A stretch of 64,000 nt of DNA from Bacillus pumilus (GCF_003431975.1 NZ_CP027116.1:310001-374000); one strand, 5' to 3'. Counted from the first letter of the stretch, positions 45,696 through 56,094 are shown. Notes: generated by a model from the letters alone, not told the origin. A program made the numbers and translations.

Positions 45696-46472
45696 TTATG
45701 ACTCTTTTGAGAAAGTGAGACTTTCACCATCTTGAGGGACAGAAATAGTTTGATCTGCATGGTGCTCTTGAATGTAAGCTTCTAAAGAAGGCCTTGTTAA
45801 CAAGCAATGATTTACTGCTTCAAGATGACAAGCGACAATTTGTGCTTGTGGCTGAGCACGGTGAACGTCTAAAATATCTTTCTTCGTCATCGTAATTGGA
45901 TCGCCTTCTAAAAATTGAGCAGCTCCGCTATTGACCACAATGACATCTGGCTTGAATGTATGGACAACCTCTCTCGGTTCATCACACCAAATGGTATCAC
46001 CTGCAATGTAAAGGGTAGGCTCATCAGGGTGGGAGAAAACAAAACCGCTGACTTGCCCCATCTGCTTCGCAATGTCTCCTGTCCCATGTTGTCCGCCTGT
46101 ACGCTGAATATGAACACCGCGAATGTCTATTTCATCTTCAATACATGTGACATGCTGGAAGCCAGCTTCTTCAACTTCTTTTCGGTCCTTCTCCGATTGC
46201 GTATAAATGGGCTGGTCTTGAGCTAATTTCTGTTTTGCCGCATCATCAAAGTGATCCACGTGCAAATGTGTGAGTAAAACAGCATCTGGGTGAAGCATGC
46301 TGTCTAAATCAATGTTCACAGGCAGATCAACAATAGGGTTGTTCAAATGTTGATTGGCTGTGTGAGGAAACGGTGGATATGTTCCTTTTGCTGCCAAAAA
46401 GGGATCAATGAAGAAAGTTACCTGACCATAGTCAAGGTATAAAGTTGCATTTCGAATGAGCGTGATTTTCAT
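45696..46472 (-). CDS. Metallo-beta-lactamase-fold hydrolase
   Basis: A 258-residue MBL-fold protein with the metal-binding signature HLHVDHFDD and IAGDTIW further on. It belongs to the UlaG/YtkL-like branch, whose members act on varied esters, lactones or phosphodiesters, so no substrate can be given. AAAGGAGG precedes the ATG. It is divergent from an Lrp-type regulator, which may control it. Confidence 0.85.
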   Translation of the reverse strand: MKITLIRNATLYLDYGQVTFFIDPFLAAKGTYPPFPHTANQHLNNPIVDLPVNIDLDSMLHPDAVLLTHLHVDHFDDAAKQKLAQDQPIYTQSEKDRKEVEEAGFQHVTCIEDEIDIRGVHIQRTGGQHGTGDIAKQMGQVSGFVFSHPDEPTLYIAGDTIWCDEPREVVHTFKPDVIVVNSGAAQFLEGDPITMTKKDILDVHRAQPQAQIVACHLEAVNHCLLTRPSLEAYIQEHHADQTISVPQDGESLTFSKES

Positions 46473-46587
46473 GAAAAGGCCTCCTTTTTTTCTGATTAAG
46501 TTTACAGTATATTAAAAGAGTTCTATGTGACAGAGGGGAATGAAAGTCTTTCAGCAGAAGGACTTGATTTTTGAAAGAGGTGAGCCA

Positions 46588-47004
46588 ATGTTAGACCAAA
46601 CCGATTTGGATATATTAAAAGAGCTCTCAAAAAACAGTCGATTAACCATGAAAGCGTTAGGTGAAAAAGTTCATTTAACGGGTCAAGCTGTTGCAAATCG
46701 TGTCTTAAAGCTAGAAGAAGAAGGTGTGATTGAAGCATATACCATTTCGATTGACTGGGCGACTCAAAAGACGATCCAAACATTTATGCAGCTCTATACC
46801 CGCAGTCATCATCATGAACCACTTCTAACGTTTCTCAACCAAAAGGACGAGATCAAGAACTTGTTTAAAATAAGTGGAGAGGGCTGCTATATGGCGGAAT
46901 GCCATTTCTCCAGTCACGATGAACTGGATCAGTTTTTAACGGAGCTGACAAATTACGCAAATTATAAACTGTCTATTGCGGTTAAACGTCTCATTCATCA
47001 GTAA
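46588..47004 (+). CDS. Lrp/AsnC-family transcriptional regulator
   Basis: A 138-residue regulator with the AsnC winged helix (LDQTDLDILKELSKNSRLTMKALGEKVHLTGQAVANRVLKLEEEGVI) and a RAM-like effector-binding domain. The ATG at 46588 has AAGAGGTGA upstream and gives the usual MLDQTD start. It lies 28 bp before the acetyltransferase gene, suggesting co-transcription. Confidence 0.88.
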   Translation: MLDQTDLDILKELSKNSRLTMKALGEKVHLTGQAVANRVLKLEEEGVIEAYTISIDWATQKTIQTFMQLYTRSHHHEPLLTFLNQKDEIKNLFKISGEGCYMAECHFSSHDELDQFLTELTNYANYKLSIAVKRLIHQ

Positions 47005-47032
47005 TACAAGAGACGCAGGAGGAAAGGGAACA

Positions 47033-47839
47033 ATGCAAAAATTAATCAAAAATCAAGCTGAACCGATGACAAAGGACAGAATTAAAGCAGACTTGGTTCA
47101 ACTTGGTGTGAAAAAAGGTATGATGTTATGTGTTCACTCATCCTTATCATCTATCGGCTGGGTAAACGGAGGCGCTGTTGCCCTTATACAAGCATTGATG
47201 GAAACCATAACAGAGGAGGGGACGCTGATCATGCCGGCACAAACGTTAGAGCTTTCTGATCCCGCTGATTGGATTGATCCGCCTGTTCCTTTTTCATGGT
47301 GGCAATCGATCAAAGAGACGATGCCTGCATTTGATCCAGCATACTCGACGCCAACAGCGATGGGAAAGGTAGCTGAAACGTTTTGGAAATACCCAGGCGT
47401 GGCGAGAAGCAATCATCCCCATTTTTCATTCACGGCCTGGGGGAAAAGGAAACATGAGGTGCTAAATCACCACGCACTTCCTTTTGGATTAGGAGAACAT
47501 TCACCTCTAGCCCGCATGTATGATTTTCAGGCTCATGTGCTGGTGATTGGTACGTCATTTGAGAGCCTGACCGCTTTCCATCTGGCTGAATACCGTATCC
47601 CTCAGCAGGACCTCATGACAAGAGGAGCGCCCATCTTAGAAAATGGATGGAGGGTATGGAAAGAGTACCAAGATATTATCACAAGAGAAGAACTATTTGA
47701 TCAAATTGGGCGTGACTTTCTGCAATCAGGAGGCACTCATCATCATGGTCAAATCGGGCTTGCGAGTTCATATTTATTGCCAGTGAGAGAATCGGTAGAC
47801 TTTGCAGAAAAGTGGCTTGATTTGTACGATCAATTGTGA
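47033..47839 (+). CDS. AAC(3)-family N-acetyltransferase
   Basis: A 268-residue enzyme of the aminoglycoside 3-N-acetyltransferase / YokD family, using acetyl-CoA. Family segments are LCVHSSLSSIGWVNGGAVALIQAL, GTLIMPAQ, RSNHPHFSFTAWG, and LGEHSPLARMYDF. Many chromosomal Bacillus members are not resistance factors; antibiotic modification is only a possibility. The ATG at 47033 follows AGGAGGAAAGGG. Confidence 0.85.
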   Translation: MQKLIKNQAEPMTKDRIKADLVQLGVKKGMMLCVHSSLSSIGWVNGGAVALIQALMETITEEGTLIMPAQTLELSDPADWIDPPVPFSWWQSIKETMPAFDPAYSTPTAMGKVAETFWKYPGVARSNHPHFSFTAWGKRKHEVLNHHALPFGLGEHSPLARMYDFQAHVLVIGTSFESLTAFHLAEYRIPQQDLMTRGAPILENGWRVWKEYQDIITREELFDQIGRDFLQSGGTHHHGQIGLASSYLLPVRESVDFAEKWLDLYDQL

Positions 47840-47840
47840 T

Positions 47841-48227
47841 CTACACCGTTTGGAAATGGATATGATAAAGGTCTTCATCAGGCTGCTGTGAAGTATAGCA
47901 GGTGAGCTGATAGTCTCCCTTTGGAATAGGGAAAGACAGCACCTGAGCCATGACACTTGTGATATAAACTTGATCACTTGCATGTGTAAAAGGTACTGTG
48001 ACTGTTCTGTCAGCCGAGGCTGGAGGGATATCGTTATTTAAAGTTACAGTAACAGAGGCTTTTCCGTTGTTGACCCCTTCAAAGGACACACCCTGATCTC
48101 CCATGGCGAACCCTTGAAGAATGTCATCATCTGACCAGTCAATCACAGGAGGTGTTTTGCTGCCCGTGTATACGGTGATTTGGTGATAGGAGATAGATAG
48201 GGAATAGGCTTGGTTTAAGTTATTCAT
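47841..48227 (-). CDS. nin: Inhibitor of the DNA-entry nuclease
   Basis: A 128-residue ComJ-family protein. It resembles B. subtilis Nin as I recall it: LSISYHQITVYTG, PPVIDWSDDDI, VTVPFTHASDQVYITSVMAQVLSFPIPKGDYQLTCYTS. Nin binds and inhibits NucA in the competence pathway. AAAGGAG lies before the ATG. In B. subtilis nin directly follows nucA; here tlpC lies between them, all on the minus strand. Confidence 0.88.
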   Translation of the reverse strand: MNNLNQAYSLSISYHQITVYTGSKTPPVIDWSDDDILQGFAMGDQGVSFEGVNNGKASVTVTLNNDIPPASADRTVTVPFTHASDQVYITSVMAQVLSFPIPKGDYQLTCYTSQQPDEDLYHIHFQTV

Positions 48228-48306
48228 TTAAAAAACTCCTTTATACATAGATTTTCGTTGGAAGGTGAATGATTGAAAGAATGATTCTTGAAGAGAATGT
48301 TAGGCA

Positions 48307-48330
48307 GCAAGACGATTGTCGCCGTCTTGC
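48307..48330. other. Hairpin between tlpC and nin
   Basis: GCAAGACG (48307-48314) pairs with CGTCTTGC (48323-48330). No T run follows on the minus strand, so it may be an mRNA processing or stability element rather than a terminator. Confidence 0.4.
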
Positions 48331-48347
48331 GCTTCTATTTGAGGGAT

Positions 48348-50046
48348 CTAGATGTGAAATTGCGAAACCATTGCTTTTAAATCTCCTGCTAAATGGGCAA
48401 GAGCTTCTGATGAAGCTGTTACTTCTTCCATTGCTGCAAATTGTTCTTCTGTTAAACCGGCTACTTGCTGTGAATGTTCACTCGTTAGTTTAACGCCTTC
48501 TGTGATAGAGGCAAAAGACTGTTTCGCATCGTTTGTATAAGCTGCGATTTTTTGTGATGCACTCGATAAATGTTTAATGCCGTCTGCCATTTCTCTCATT
48601 GACTGCTGGATATCAATAAATGATTCTTCTGTATGAGAAATAAGTACAGCCCCTTGAGCCGCTTCCTCTTTCACTCGTTTAATAGCACTCGTCGAATGAG
48701 TCATCTCTTTTTGTATTTCAGAAATGAGATGAGAAATCATATTTGATGATGCTTGGGATTCTTCAGCGAGCTTTCTCACCTCGTCTGCGACAACGGCAAA
48801 ACCTTTCCCGTGCTCGCCTGCTCGTGCTGCTTCAATTGCTGCGTTAAGAGCAAGCAGGTTTGTCTGGTTAGCGATGTCTGTAATGACTTTGGAAATATGA
48901 TCGATTTCAGCTGAACGTGTTTCTAATGCCTGAATGGCAGTGCCATTTTCCTCTATTGACCTTGCAATAGATGTCATTTGTGAATTTACTTCACCAATAT
49001 TTTGGACACCTTTTTGAGCCATTTCTTGTGCAAATTGACTTCTTGAAGTCATTTGCCCCGCATTTTCAGTAATGTTTGTCAGCTCGTTAGATACTTGAAT
49101 CATCGTGTGCTCACTTATTGTCATTTGAGCTGATTGTTCTTCTGATGATTGAGCTACTTCTTGAATACTGTGGGTAATTTTTTCTGATGCTGCACTTGTT
49201 TCTTCAGCACTAGCTGACAGCTGTTCAGATGAGGTGGCCACTAATTCAGATGTGTTCACGACATTGAGAATGGTTTGATTTAATTTTTCTCGCATCTTAT
49301 TGAAATGATCAGCCAAATCAGACAGTTCATCACCTGCCGTATCCGTTACATTGATGGTTAGATTTCCTTCACCTGCATTCTTGATAGCAGAAGCCATATG
49401 CTTGAGACGGGTCTGAATTCGCTTTGTGAAAATAGAAATAATGATAACTGCAACGATTAAGCTTAACAACAGAACAATAATAAATTGAATGTAGAATGAC
49501 TGAAGCATTTGTGAAATCATGCTTTGGTTGGCGCCAGTATAGAAAATCCCGATCGTTTCACCTGCATCATTTTTGATTGGCATATAAGCCGTTTGATAGT
49601 CTTGCCCAGCGACATTTGCTGTGCCGTAATAATTTTCACCTTTATCTAATACAGTAGCCTTCACTTCAGGCGAGACTTGTGTACCCACAGCTCGTTTTCC
49701 ATTTAACATGACATTCGTTGCGACACGGGTATTCCCTTGGAATATTGTGATGGTATCATCGGTATATTCAGCTAAATGGTCAATCAATGTATCATAATCA
49801 TTGATTTTGGTATCCCCTTTGTAAAGCTTGCCATCTTTTATCTGCCATGAGCCTGCCACTTTTTCATCTAGGTAGGCATAGCCTAGTTTTAAATCACCTT
49901 TTGCTTTTTCAGTGGCCATGTGCTTGATGTTTTCTGTCATTTCGCGATTCACCACATAACCAACAACTGCTGAGAAGATGATGAGGACACTTAAAAAGAT
50001 CAGCAAAATTTTGGCACCAAGCCTTAGTCTTCCCCTTTTTCTTCAT
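48348..50046 (-). pseudogene. tlpC: Methyl-accepting chemotaxis protein with a 5' frameshift
   Basis: The main frame (from about 50006) has a membrane helix, an extracellular single-Cache-like sensor, a second helix, HAMP, and a C-terminal signalling hairpin with [35 protein letters not shown]. It lacks a proper start. The ATG at 50046, with AAAGGAG upstream, opens a basic N-terminus but runs out of frame. Removing one A from the A5 run at 50036-50040 gives [20 protein letters not shown], joining the frames into a protein of about 563 residues, near the length of B. subtilis TlpC. It is therefore frameshifted, by mutation or sequencing error. Confidence 0.8.
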
Positions 50047-50172
50047 GCTTTCTGACTCCTTTAGGTATAAAGAAGGGTATCCCTCCTTAAGGATTATCGG
50101 CATGAAAAAATTGTTTAAAATACCTGCGTGCAGTTACGTGAACATTTTTTTAAGATAGAAAAGGGGAATGCG

Positions 50173-50601
50173 CTAATCGATGATAAATTGAATTTTTGTA
50201 CCATCAGGGTCATCTGATAATTGATGACTAACCCAAGAGCCGGCTCCTCTGTTATCTGAAGGGCTAATATATTTGACAGAAGCTCCTGTTCCTCCTTCTT
50301 TACACATCGCCATCGGCCACTCATCTCGGTCATACCCGCGCTTTGTTGGGATGCCGCGTAGTGATTGATCTCTCTGCTCATCGCTGTGTTTACGGTCAAT
50401 TGTACAAACGGATGAATGACCTTCATCAATTGCCTCTTCTATGTGCTTTGCAGTTTCGGGGTAACGATCTGATGGAAAGTGAATGGTTTTGTCATAAGAT
50501 GAATTCGCACTCTCTTGTTTATTTTGCTCCAGCTGAATATAGCCTGTCGCTACACCAACGACAATCAATAAAAGCAAAAGAATGATTTTAAGAAGTTTCA
50601 T
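50173..50601 (-). CDS. nucA: Membrane-anchored DNA-entry nuclease
   Basis: A 142-residue NucA/NucB-family endonuclease that cuts bound DNA outside the membrane during transformation. An N-terminal anchor ([19 protein letters not shown]) is followed by the nuclease domain with [22 protein letters not shown] and the catalytic-region [13 protein letters not shown] ComK box lies about 80 bp upstream, with an extended -10 TATACT in between, so expression should be tied to competence. Confidence 0.92.
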   Translation of the reverse strand: MKLLKIILLLLLIVVGVATGYIQLEQNKQESANSSYDKTIHFPSDRYPETAKHIEEAIDEGHSSVCTIDRKHSDEQRDQSLRGIPTKRGYDRDEWPMAMCKEGGTGASVKYISPSDNRGAGSWVSHQLSDDPDGTKIQFIID

Positions 50602-50682
50602 AGATGCTAGCTCTCTTTCTTGTTTGCGTATTTTGTAAACAGAAGTATAGCAGAATTACTTACCAATTTCTCCTGGTTTTGA

Positions 50683-50716
50683 AAAAACGCCTTTTAAAGT
50701 TCGAAAAACGGTTTTT
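50683..50716. promoter_or_regulatory. ComK box upstream of nucA
   Basis: Two AT-boxes of the form AAAA-N5-TTTT, AAAAACGCCTTTT (50683-50695) and AAAAACGGTTTTT (50704-50716), are separated by exactly 8 bp, one of the spacings used by ComK dimers. They lie 82 bp upstream of the nucA start. Confidence 0.85.
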
Positions 50717-50867
50717 AACCGCTTTCTTGCTCTCCATATTTGTAAAAATTCATAAAAATTTTAATTTCGCTGTTCATAAACCGTTTATGCTTCATCAAAA
50801 GGGCTTTATTACTGCCTTTTGGGCTAATTTCAAGAATTTAACACACAGAAATTTTAAAAAAATAAAA

Positions 50868-50896
50868 TTGACTAGACCGATATGCTTTAATAATAT
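50868..50896 (+). promoter_or_regulatory. Promoter of the hydantoinase operon
   Basis: TTGACT, 17-bp spacer, TAATAT, about 70 bp before the hyuA ATG. The rest of the 367-bp nucA-hyuA gap is AT-rich and, apart from the ComK box, holds nothing I can name; a 131-codon frame across it looks spurious. Confidence 0.65.
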
Positions 50897-50968
50897 GGAG
50901 TCAAATATCAAAAAATGTCGTATTTTATCAAAATATGATTCCATTTACATTGCAGGAGGGAAGTACAA

Positions 50969-53037
50969 ATGGCGGATGTCTCTTATCGGCTTGGAATAGA
51001 CATAGGTGGAACATTTACTGATTTATCGCTGATGAACGAAGCAACAGGGGCCCTGACTGAACTCAAAACACCCACAGTGACAGACGACCCAGCCCAGGGA
51101 ATTATCAATGGGCTAAACCTTCTAAAAGATAAAGGTGTTGATTTATCCAACATCAAATATCTCGTACACGGTATGACAATCGGTCTTAATACTTTATTGC
51201 AGCGAAAAGGAGCAGATTTAGCCCTTTTTGTGACGGAAGGCTTTCAAGATATATTGTCACTACAACGTTTACGGTTACCCATTCCTTATGACTTCAATTC
51301 TCGTTTGCCAGAACCATTGATACCACGAAAACATGTTTATCCAATCTCTGAAAGATTGATACACGATGGTACGATCAAAAAACCTCTCCATCTGCAGCAA
51401 TTAGATCATGCTGTCCAGCAGGTCATATCTAAAAATCTAGCAGGTATTGTCATTTCATTTTTACATAGTTATCAAAATCCAGTTCATGAATTACAGGCAA
51501 AAGCCTATATCAATCACCATTATCCACAATTAGAAGTTCTTACTTCATCAGAATTATGGCCACAAATGAGAGAATACGAGCGTACTGTGATGTCTGTTGT
51601 TAATTTGTACATTCAACCAAAGGTTAAACAATATTTACAAACATTGAAAAGCCGTTTGAAAGGAGAAGGTGTACCAATTTCTCCATACATTACACAATCA
51701 AATGGTGGTTTAATGGATGCAGAAAGTGCAGCAACTTCACCTGTTAAAACACTTTTTTCTGGTCCGGCAGCTGGTGTCATTGGTGCTGTAAGAATCGCAG
51801 CCTCTGCAAATGAGTCCAATCTGATCACGTTTGATGTGGGGGGACGAGTGCAGATATCTCAATTATTCAAAATGGCCAGCCAACAATGGCTCAATCGAAT
51901 CAGCTTTCAGGTTTTCCTATCATTCTTCCATCTGTTGCGATGTATTCAATAGGAGCGGGCGGAGGGTCTGTCGCATGGATTGATCAGGGCGGGCTTCTCA
52001 AAGCAGGGCCAGAATCAGTTGGCTCGCAGCCGGGACCAGCTGCGTATGGTCAGGGGAAAAAAGCCGCCTTAACGGATGCGTTCCTCATATGCGGTTATCT
52101 CAATCAAGAGCGCTTTGCCGGGGGACACTTACAATTACAGATGTCTGCGGCGGAAAAGGCTTTTCAGCCAATTGCTGATCAGCTGAACAAAACGATCGAA
52201 GAGGCAGCTGACCAGATGATTCAAGTAGCTGTCGCCAATATGTACACAGAACTAAGCAATGTCATGGAGCAGCAAGGGTTTGACCCAAGAGATTTTAGTT
52301 TGCTGGCGTTTGGCGGAGCAGGGCCGGTTGTAGCAAATTTCCTTGCACGAGAAATTCATGCAAAAAATGTGGTTGTTCCTCCAAGTCCTGGAACTTTGTG
52401 CGCATTAGGTGCTCTCACAGCCGATTTTATTCATGATGCGGTGCTGTCGAAGAAAATATGTTTACAAGACTATTCGATCGATCAACTAAAACAAGATTAT
52501 GAGCTGCTTTCACGAAAAGCGACAGATTGGTTTAGCCAGCAGAACATTCAGCATATGAAACAGACATCCATTTTACTATTGGCAGACGCACGCTATCAAG
52601 GACAGGCATTTGAGATTGAATTACCATTATCGGCTGAATGGCTGAAGCAAGAGCAAGATATCCAACATCTCATTGAAGCCTTTCACAAATTGCATCAGCG
52701 TCAATATGGCCATAGGGATGATCAGGCAAAAATCGAGTTTACTCATTTACGAGTTCGAGTCATAGGCGAGACGCCCCCGCTGCCATTCTCAACTGTTCGT
52801 GAAAGCAGCGGACAGCCTTTGAAGCCGCATGAATACAGGCGAATCTTTATAGAAGAAAAAGAATACGAAGCATCTGTTTATTACAGAGATTCACTGTCAG
52901 TGGGTTCTGTCATTAATGGGCCTGCCATCATTGAGCAGGATGATACGACAACATTGATCTTGCCAAAATGGGCAGGCAGCATTGATCCATCAGGGAACTT
53001 GGTGATTTCAAGGGAGGCGGCTTTACATGAGAACTGA
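50969..53037 (+). pseudogene. hyuA: Hydantoinase/oxoprolinase subunit A, frameshifted
   Basis: An ATP-dependent amidohydrolase subunit (HyuA family, about 690 residues when joined) that opens hydantoin or 5-oxoproline-type rings. The N-terminal part has the actin-like phosphate loop LGIDIGGTFTDLSL, and NGGLMDAESAATSPVKTLFSGPAAGV. At 51838-51844 a base is missing after a G6 run: the frame continues DVGGRVQIS to a stop at 51952. Inserting one base gives DVGGTSADISIIQNGQ, joining the second frame (IGAGGGSVAWIDQGG, GSQPGPAAYG) to 53037. It is a single-base deletion or a sequencing error; both halves otherwise look intact. Confidence 0.85.
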
Positions 53038-55012
53038 TCCAGCAAAACTTGAGATGATGCGCAGTTATTTTAATGCCATAGCATCAGGCATGGGGCATGT
53101 CATTGAGCGGACATCTTTTACGACCTTTGTCAAAGAATCAGCTGACTTTGCGACAGCGTTAGCCACGCCTTCTGGAGATTTTTTTGTTTATCCGAAGACA
53201 GTGGGTGTGACGATCTTTTTAGGGCTGAGTCTTAAAAAAGCGATTGAAGAGAGCGGATCGATGCAGCCAGGAGATATTATCATAACGAATGACCCTTATA
53301 CGACAGATGGTTTAGCGACTCACTTGCCGGATGTTCATATCATTAAGCCGATTTTCGTAGATGATGAAATTGTCAGCTATGCTTGGTCTTTTGTTCATGT
53401 GAGTGATGTGGGTGGACTTGTACCCTCAAGTATTTCACCGACAGCGACCGATGTCCATCAAGAAGGATTAAGAATCCCGCCAGTGAAAATTTATGAAGGC
53501 GGAAAAGAGAATCAGGTCGTTCGTACCTTTTTAAGAGCCAACAGCCGAGCTAGTCATTTAAATGATGGGGATATCAATGCGATGATAGCTGCAGTAAATA
53601 CGGCAGAAATTCGGTTAAAAGAAATGATCGTGAAATTTGGAAAAAACGAAGTAAAACAAGGAATGATCGATCTGCTGAAGCAAGCCGAGGATCGTGCAGG
53701 AAAGGTCATTGAAGTCATTCCAGATGGAACAAGTGAATTCGCTGATTATTTAGATGATGATATGATCTCTCGTGTGCCGATCCGATTGAAAATCAAGTTA
53801 ACGGTCAAAGGAAAGCGGCTGACGCTTGATTTTTCTGAGTGTGATCCACAAGTGAAAACAGCTTTTAACCTTGTTACCAACGGTCAGAAACATTCCTTTC
53901 TGTATCAAGGGTTGATTAATTACATCATAAGTAAAGATCCTTTTATACCGATTAATGGCGGAATAACGTATCCAATTGATGTGATTTCACCTAAAGGGAC
54001 GCTAGTGCATCCAGAATACCCAGCGTCCGTTGGTATTAGGCATTCGATTACGATGAGGCTGTATAATGTCGTGCTAGGCGCCATTGGTCAGCTGTTGCCT
54101 GAAGCAGTGCCGGCAGCAGGTGCAGGCCAATCAGCAATTGTTGTTCTCTCTGTTCCTGATGATCAAACAGGTGGCAGGAAAATGTCTGTGGTCGAACCAT
54201 TAGGTGGAGGCGGCGGTGCTCAAAATGGAACTGATGGAGTGGATGGCATCGATCATTCCTCTGGATTTTTGAAGAATACACCCATTGAGAGCTTAGAACA
54301 GCATATTGATATTCATGTTCATCGATATGAGCTTTTGCCGAACACAGGCGGGGCAGGGGAAAACAGAGGCGGACATGCGATTTGCTTGGAATTTGAAATG
54401 ATTAAGCCTGAATCCATGGTCACCGCACGAGGGATGGAACGGATGAAGTTTCAGCCTTGGGGTCTAATGGGCGGCCGAGCAGGAGCAGTTGGTGAGGTTA
54501 AGCTGATCACAGCAAAAGGTGAAAAACAAGACCAGCCGAAAATAGATGTTTTGCGTCTTGAAAAAGGTGATATTGTGCAATTGATATCACCAAGTGGAGG
54601 CGGCTGGGGAAATCCATTTGCGAGAAAGAAAGAAAAAGTTCTACAGGAAGTAGAATCAGGTATATTAAGTGAAGAAAGAGCGCTGCAGCAATATGGCGTT
54701 AAAGTGTATGTAGACCAAAATGTATGGAAGATTGATGAGGAGCAAACGAGTAAGTTTCGTGAAAAGGCTGATGACCCTGATAATATGGTGTGGGACTTCG
54801 GAGAACAAAGAGTAGCTTATGAGAAAGTATGGACGGATGAAGCCAGCAGTGAGCTTGCCGTGCAGCTACGTTCCTATCCAGCAAATGAACGGTCCCATTA
54901 TAAACATGAAGTTCATCAATATTTCAGTCATAGAAACGAGCCGTTAACAAAGAAAGATATCATTCAAGCACTTCGTCATATGGATGGACAAAAAGGGGGA
55001 AATGAATCATGA
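53027..55012 (+). CDS. hyuB: Hydantoinase/oxoprolinase subunit B
   Basis: A 661-residue HyuB-family subunit, partner of HyuA. Typical segments: IERTSFTTFVKESADFA, GDIIITNDPYTTDGLATHLPDVHI, a C-terminal HRYELLPNTGGAGENRGG and ISPSGGGWGNPF. The pair hydrolyses a cyclic imide/amide (hydantoin, N-methylhydantoin, 5-oxoproline or caprolactam in known systems). It overlaps hyuA by 11 bp with GGAGGCGG before the ATG. Its intactness argues that the operon was recently functional. Confidence 0.92.
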   Translation: MRTDPAKLEMMRSYFNAIASGMGHVIERTSFTTFVKESADFATALATPSGDFFVYPKTVGVTIFLGLSLKKAIEESGSMQPGDIIITNDPYTTDGLATHLPDVHIIKPIFVDDEIVSYAWSFVHVSDVGGLVPSSISPTATDVHQEGLRIPPVKIYEGGKENQVVRTFLRANSRASHLNDGDINAMIAAVNTAEIRLKEMIVKFGKNEVKQGMIDLLKQAEDRAGKVIEVIPDGTSEFADYLDDDMISRVPIRLKIKLTVKGKRLTLDFSECDPQVKTAFNLVTNGQKHSFLYQGLINYIISKDPFIPINGGITYPIDVISPKGTLVHPEYPASVGIRHSITMRLYNVVLGAIGQLLPEAVPAAGAGQSAIVVLSVPDDQTGGRKMSVVEPLGGGGGAQNGTDGVDGIDHSSGFLKNTPIESLEQHIDIHVHRYELLPNTGGAGENRGGHAICLEFEMIKPESMVTARGMERMKFQPWGLMGGRAGAVGEVKLITAKGEKQDQPKIDVLRLEKGDIVQLISPSGGGWGNPFARKKEKVLQEVESGILSEERALQQYGVKVYVDQNVWKIDEEQTSKFREKADDPDNMVWDFGEQRVAYEKVWTDEASSELAVQLRSYPANERSHYKHEVHQYFSHRNEPLTKKDIIQALRHMDGQKGGNES

Positions 55013-56094
55013 AAAGAAGATTAATCACTATTTTTGCAGGTGTTCTGTCAATGATTCTACTGCTATCAGCTTGCGGTGGGAATGGACAGGATCAAGGTAA
55101 ACAGCAGCAGACTGTGATCGTTGGCGTATACGGAGGCGATTGGGAAAAGAATATCAAACCGATTCTTGAAAAGTTTGAAAAAGATACTGGAATGAAAGTC
55201 CAAACCGTCTCTGGTGCGGATTCTGAATGGTTTACGAAATTAAAAGCGTCAAATGGTAAAAATCCTCCGTATGACCTGCTTATTTTACAGCCTGATACGA
55301 TTCAAAGAGGCATTGCAGCAAACGTTCTTGCACCTATCGATGAAGAGCAAGCACCGAATGTCAAAAAACTTTACCGCTCTGTTCAAAAGAAGCTCACTGT
55401 TGATGGGAAACAATATGCAGCAGGCTTTAGCATGGGTCAGCTTGGAATTGCTTATAGAAAAGACCTGGTAAAGCAGGAACCAAACAGCTGGACTGACCTA
55501 TGGGGCAGTCAGCTAAAAGGAAAAGTGGCCATTTCATCTCCGACCTATTCAGCCGGTTTGCAATTTTTCTCTGCGCTTGTCCATGCTCAAGGGGGGACAG
55601 AATCAAACCCTAAGGATATTGATAAAGCCTTTAAAAGCCTTTCGCAATTAAAAGGGCATGTAGCTGCTTTTCCAGATAATCCAGGGTCTATTCAAACCTT
55701 GTTAGAACGTGGTGATGTCGCAGCAGTTCCTTATTGGGATGGACGAGTATTCGCACTTGAAGAAGAAGGAATGGATATTGGTTTCTCATATCCGAAAGAA
55801 GGCGCTGTTGCAGCAGTTGCGAGCTGGGCTTTAACGAAGGGAAGTCAGCATGAAGAAGCGGCTTACAAACTATTAAACTATTTAAGTGGAAAAGAAGCTC
55901 AGGAAGCTTTCTCGGAAAAATCTTATTATGGTATGTCGAATTCTGATGTGAAATACGGTGACAAGATTAAGGGGAAGGTCAAGGTTGGAGAGAATTATTA
56001 TAGCAAGCTGACTTGGGTAGATTACGAAACAGCGACTTCGGAGCTGGGCAATTGGACAAATCGATGGAATGAAGTATTAGGCGGAGGAAAATAG
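55009..56094 (+). CDS. Extracellular solute-binding lipoprotein, spermidine/putrescine type
   Basis: A 361-residue binding protein of solute-binding family 1 (PotD-like). Signal peptide and lipobox LLLSAC (Cys22). The mature protein opens VIVGVYGGDWEKNIKPILEKFEKDTG and has AAVPYWDGRVFAL. It overlaps the hyuB stop by four bases (ATGA), so uptake and hydrolysis are translationally coupled. The ligand is probably the substrate of HyuAB rather than a polyamine. Confidence 0.9.
   Translation: MKRRLITIFAGVLSMILLLSACGGNGQDQGKQQQTVIVGVYGGDWEKNIKPILEKFEKDTGMKVQTVSGADSEWFTKLKASNGKNPPYDLLILQPDTIQRGIAANVLAPIDEEQAPNVKKLYRSVQKKLTVDGKQYAAGFSMGQLGIAYRKDLVKQEPNSWTDLWGSQLKGKVAISSPTYSAGLQFFSALVHAQGGTESNPKDIDKAFKSLSQLKGHVAAFPDNPGSIQTLLERGDVAAVPYWDGRVFALEEEGMDIGFSYPKEGAVAAVASWALTKGSQHEEAAYKLLNYLSGKEAQEAFSEKSYYGMSNSDVKYGDKIKGKVKVGENYYSKLTWVDYETATSELGNWTNRWNEVLGGGK

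Noticed and set aside
50604..50999. 131-codon plus-strand frame between nucA and hyuA
   Set aside because: It runs through the ComK boxes and the hyuA promoter, has no ribosome binding site, and overlaps the hyuA start in another frame. The Lys/Phe-rich product reflects A/T tracts.
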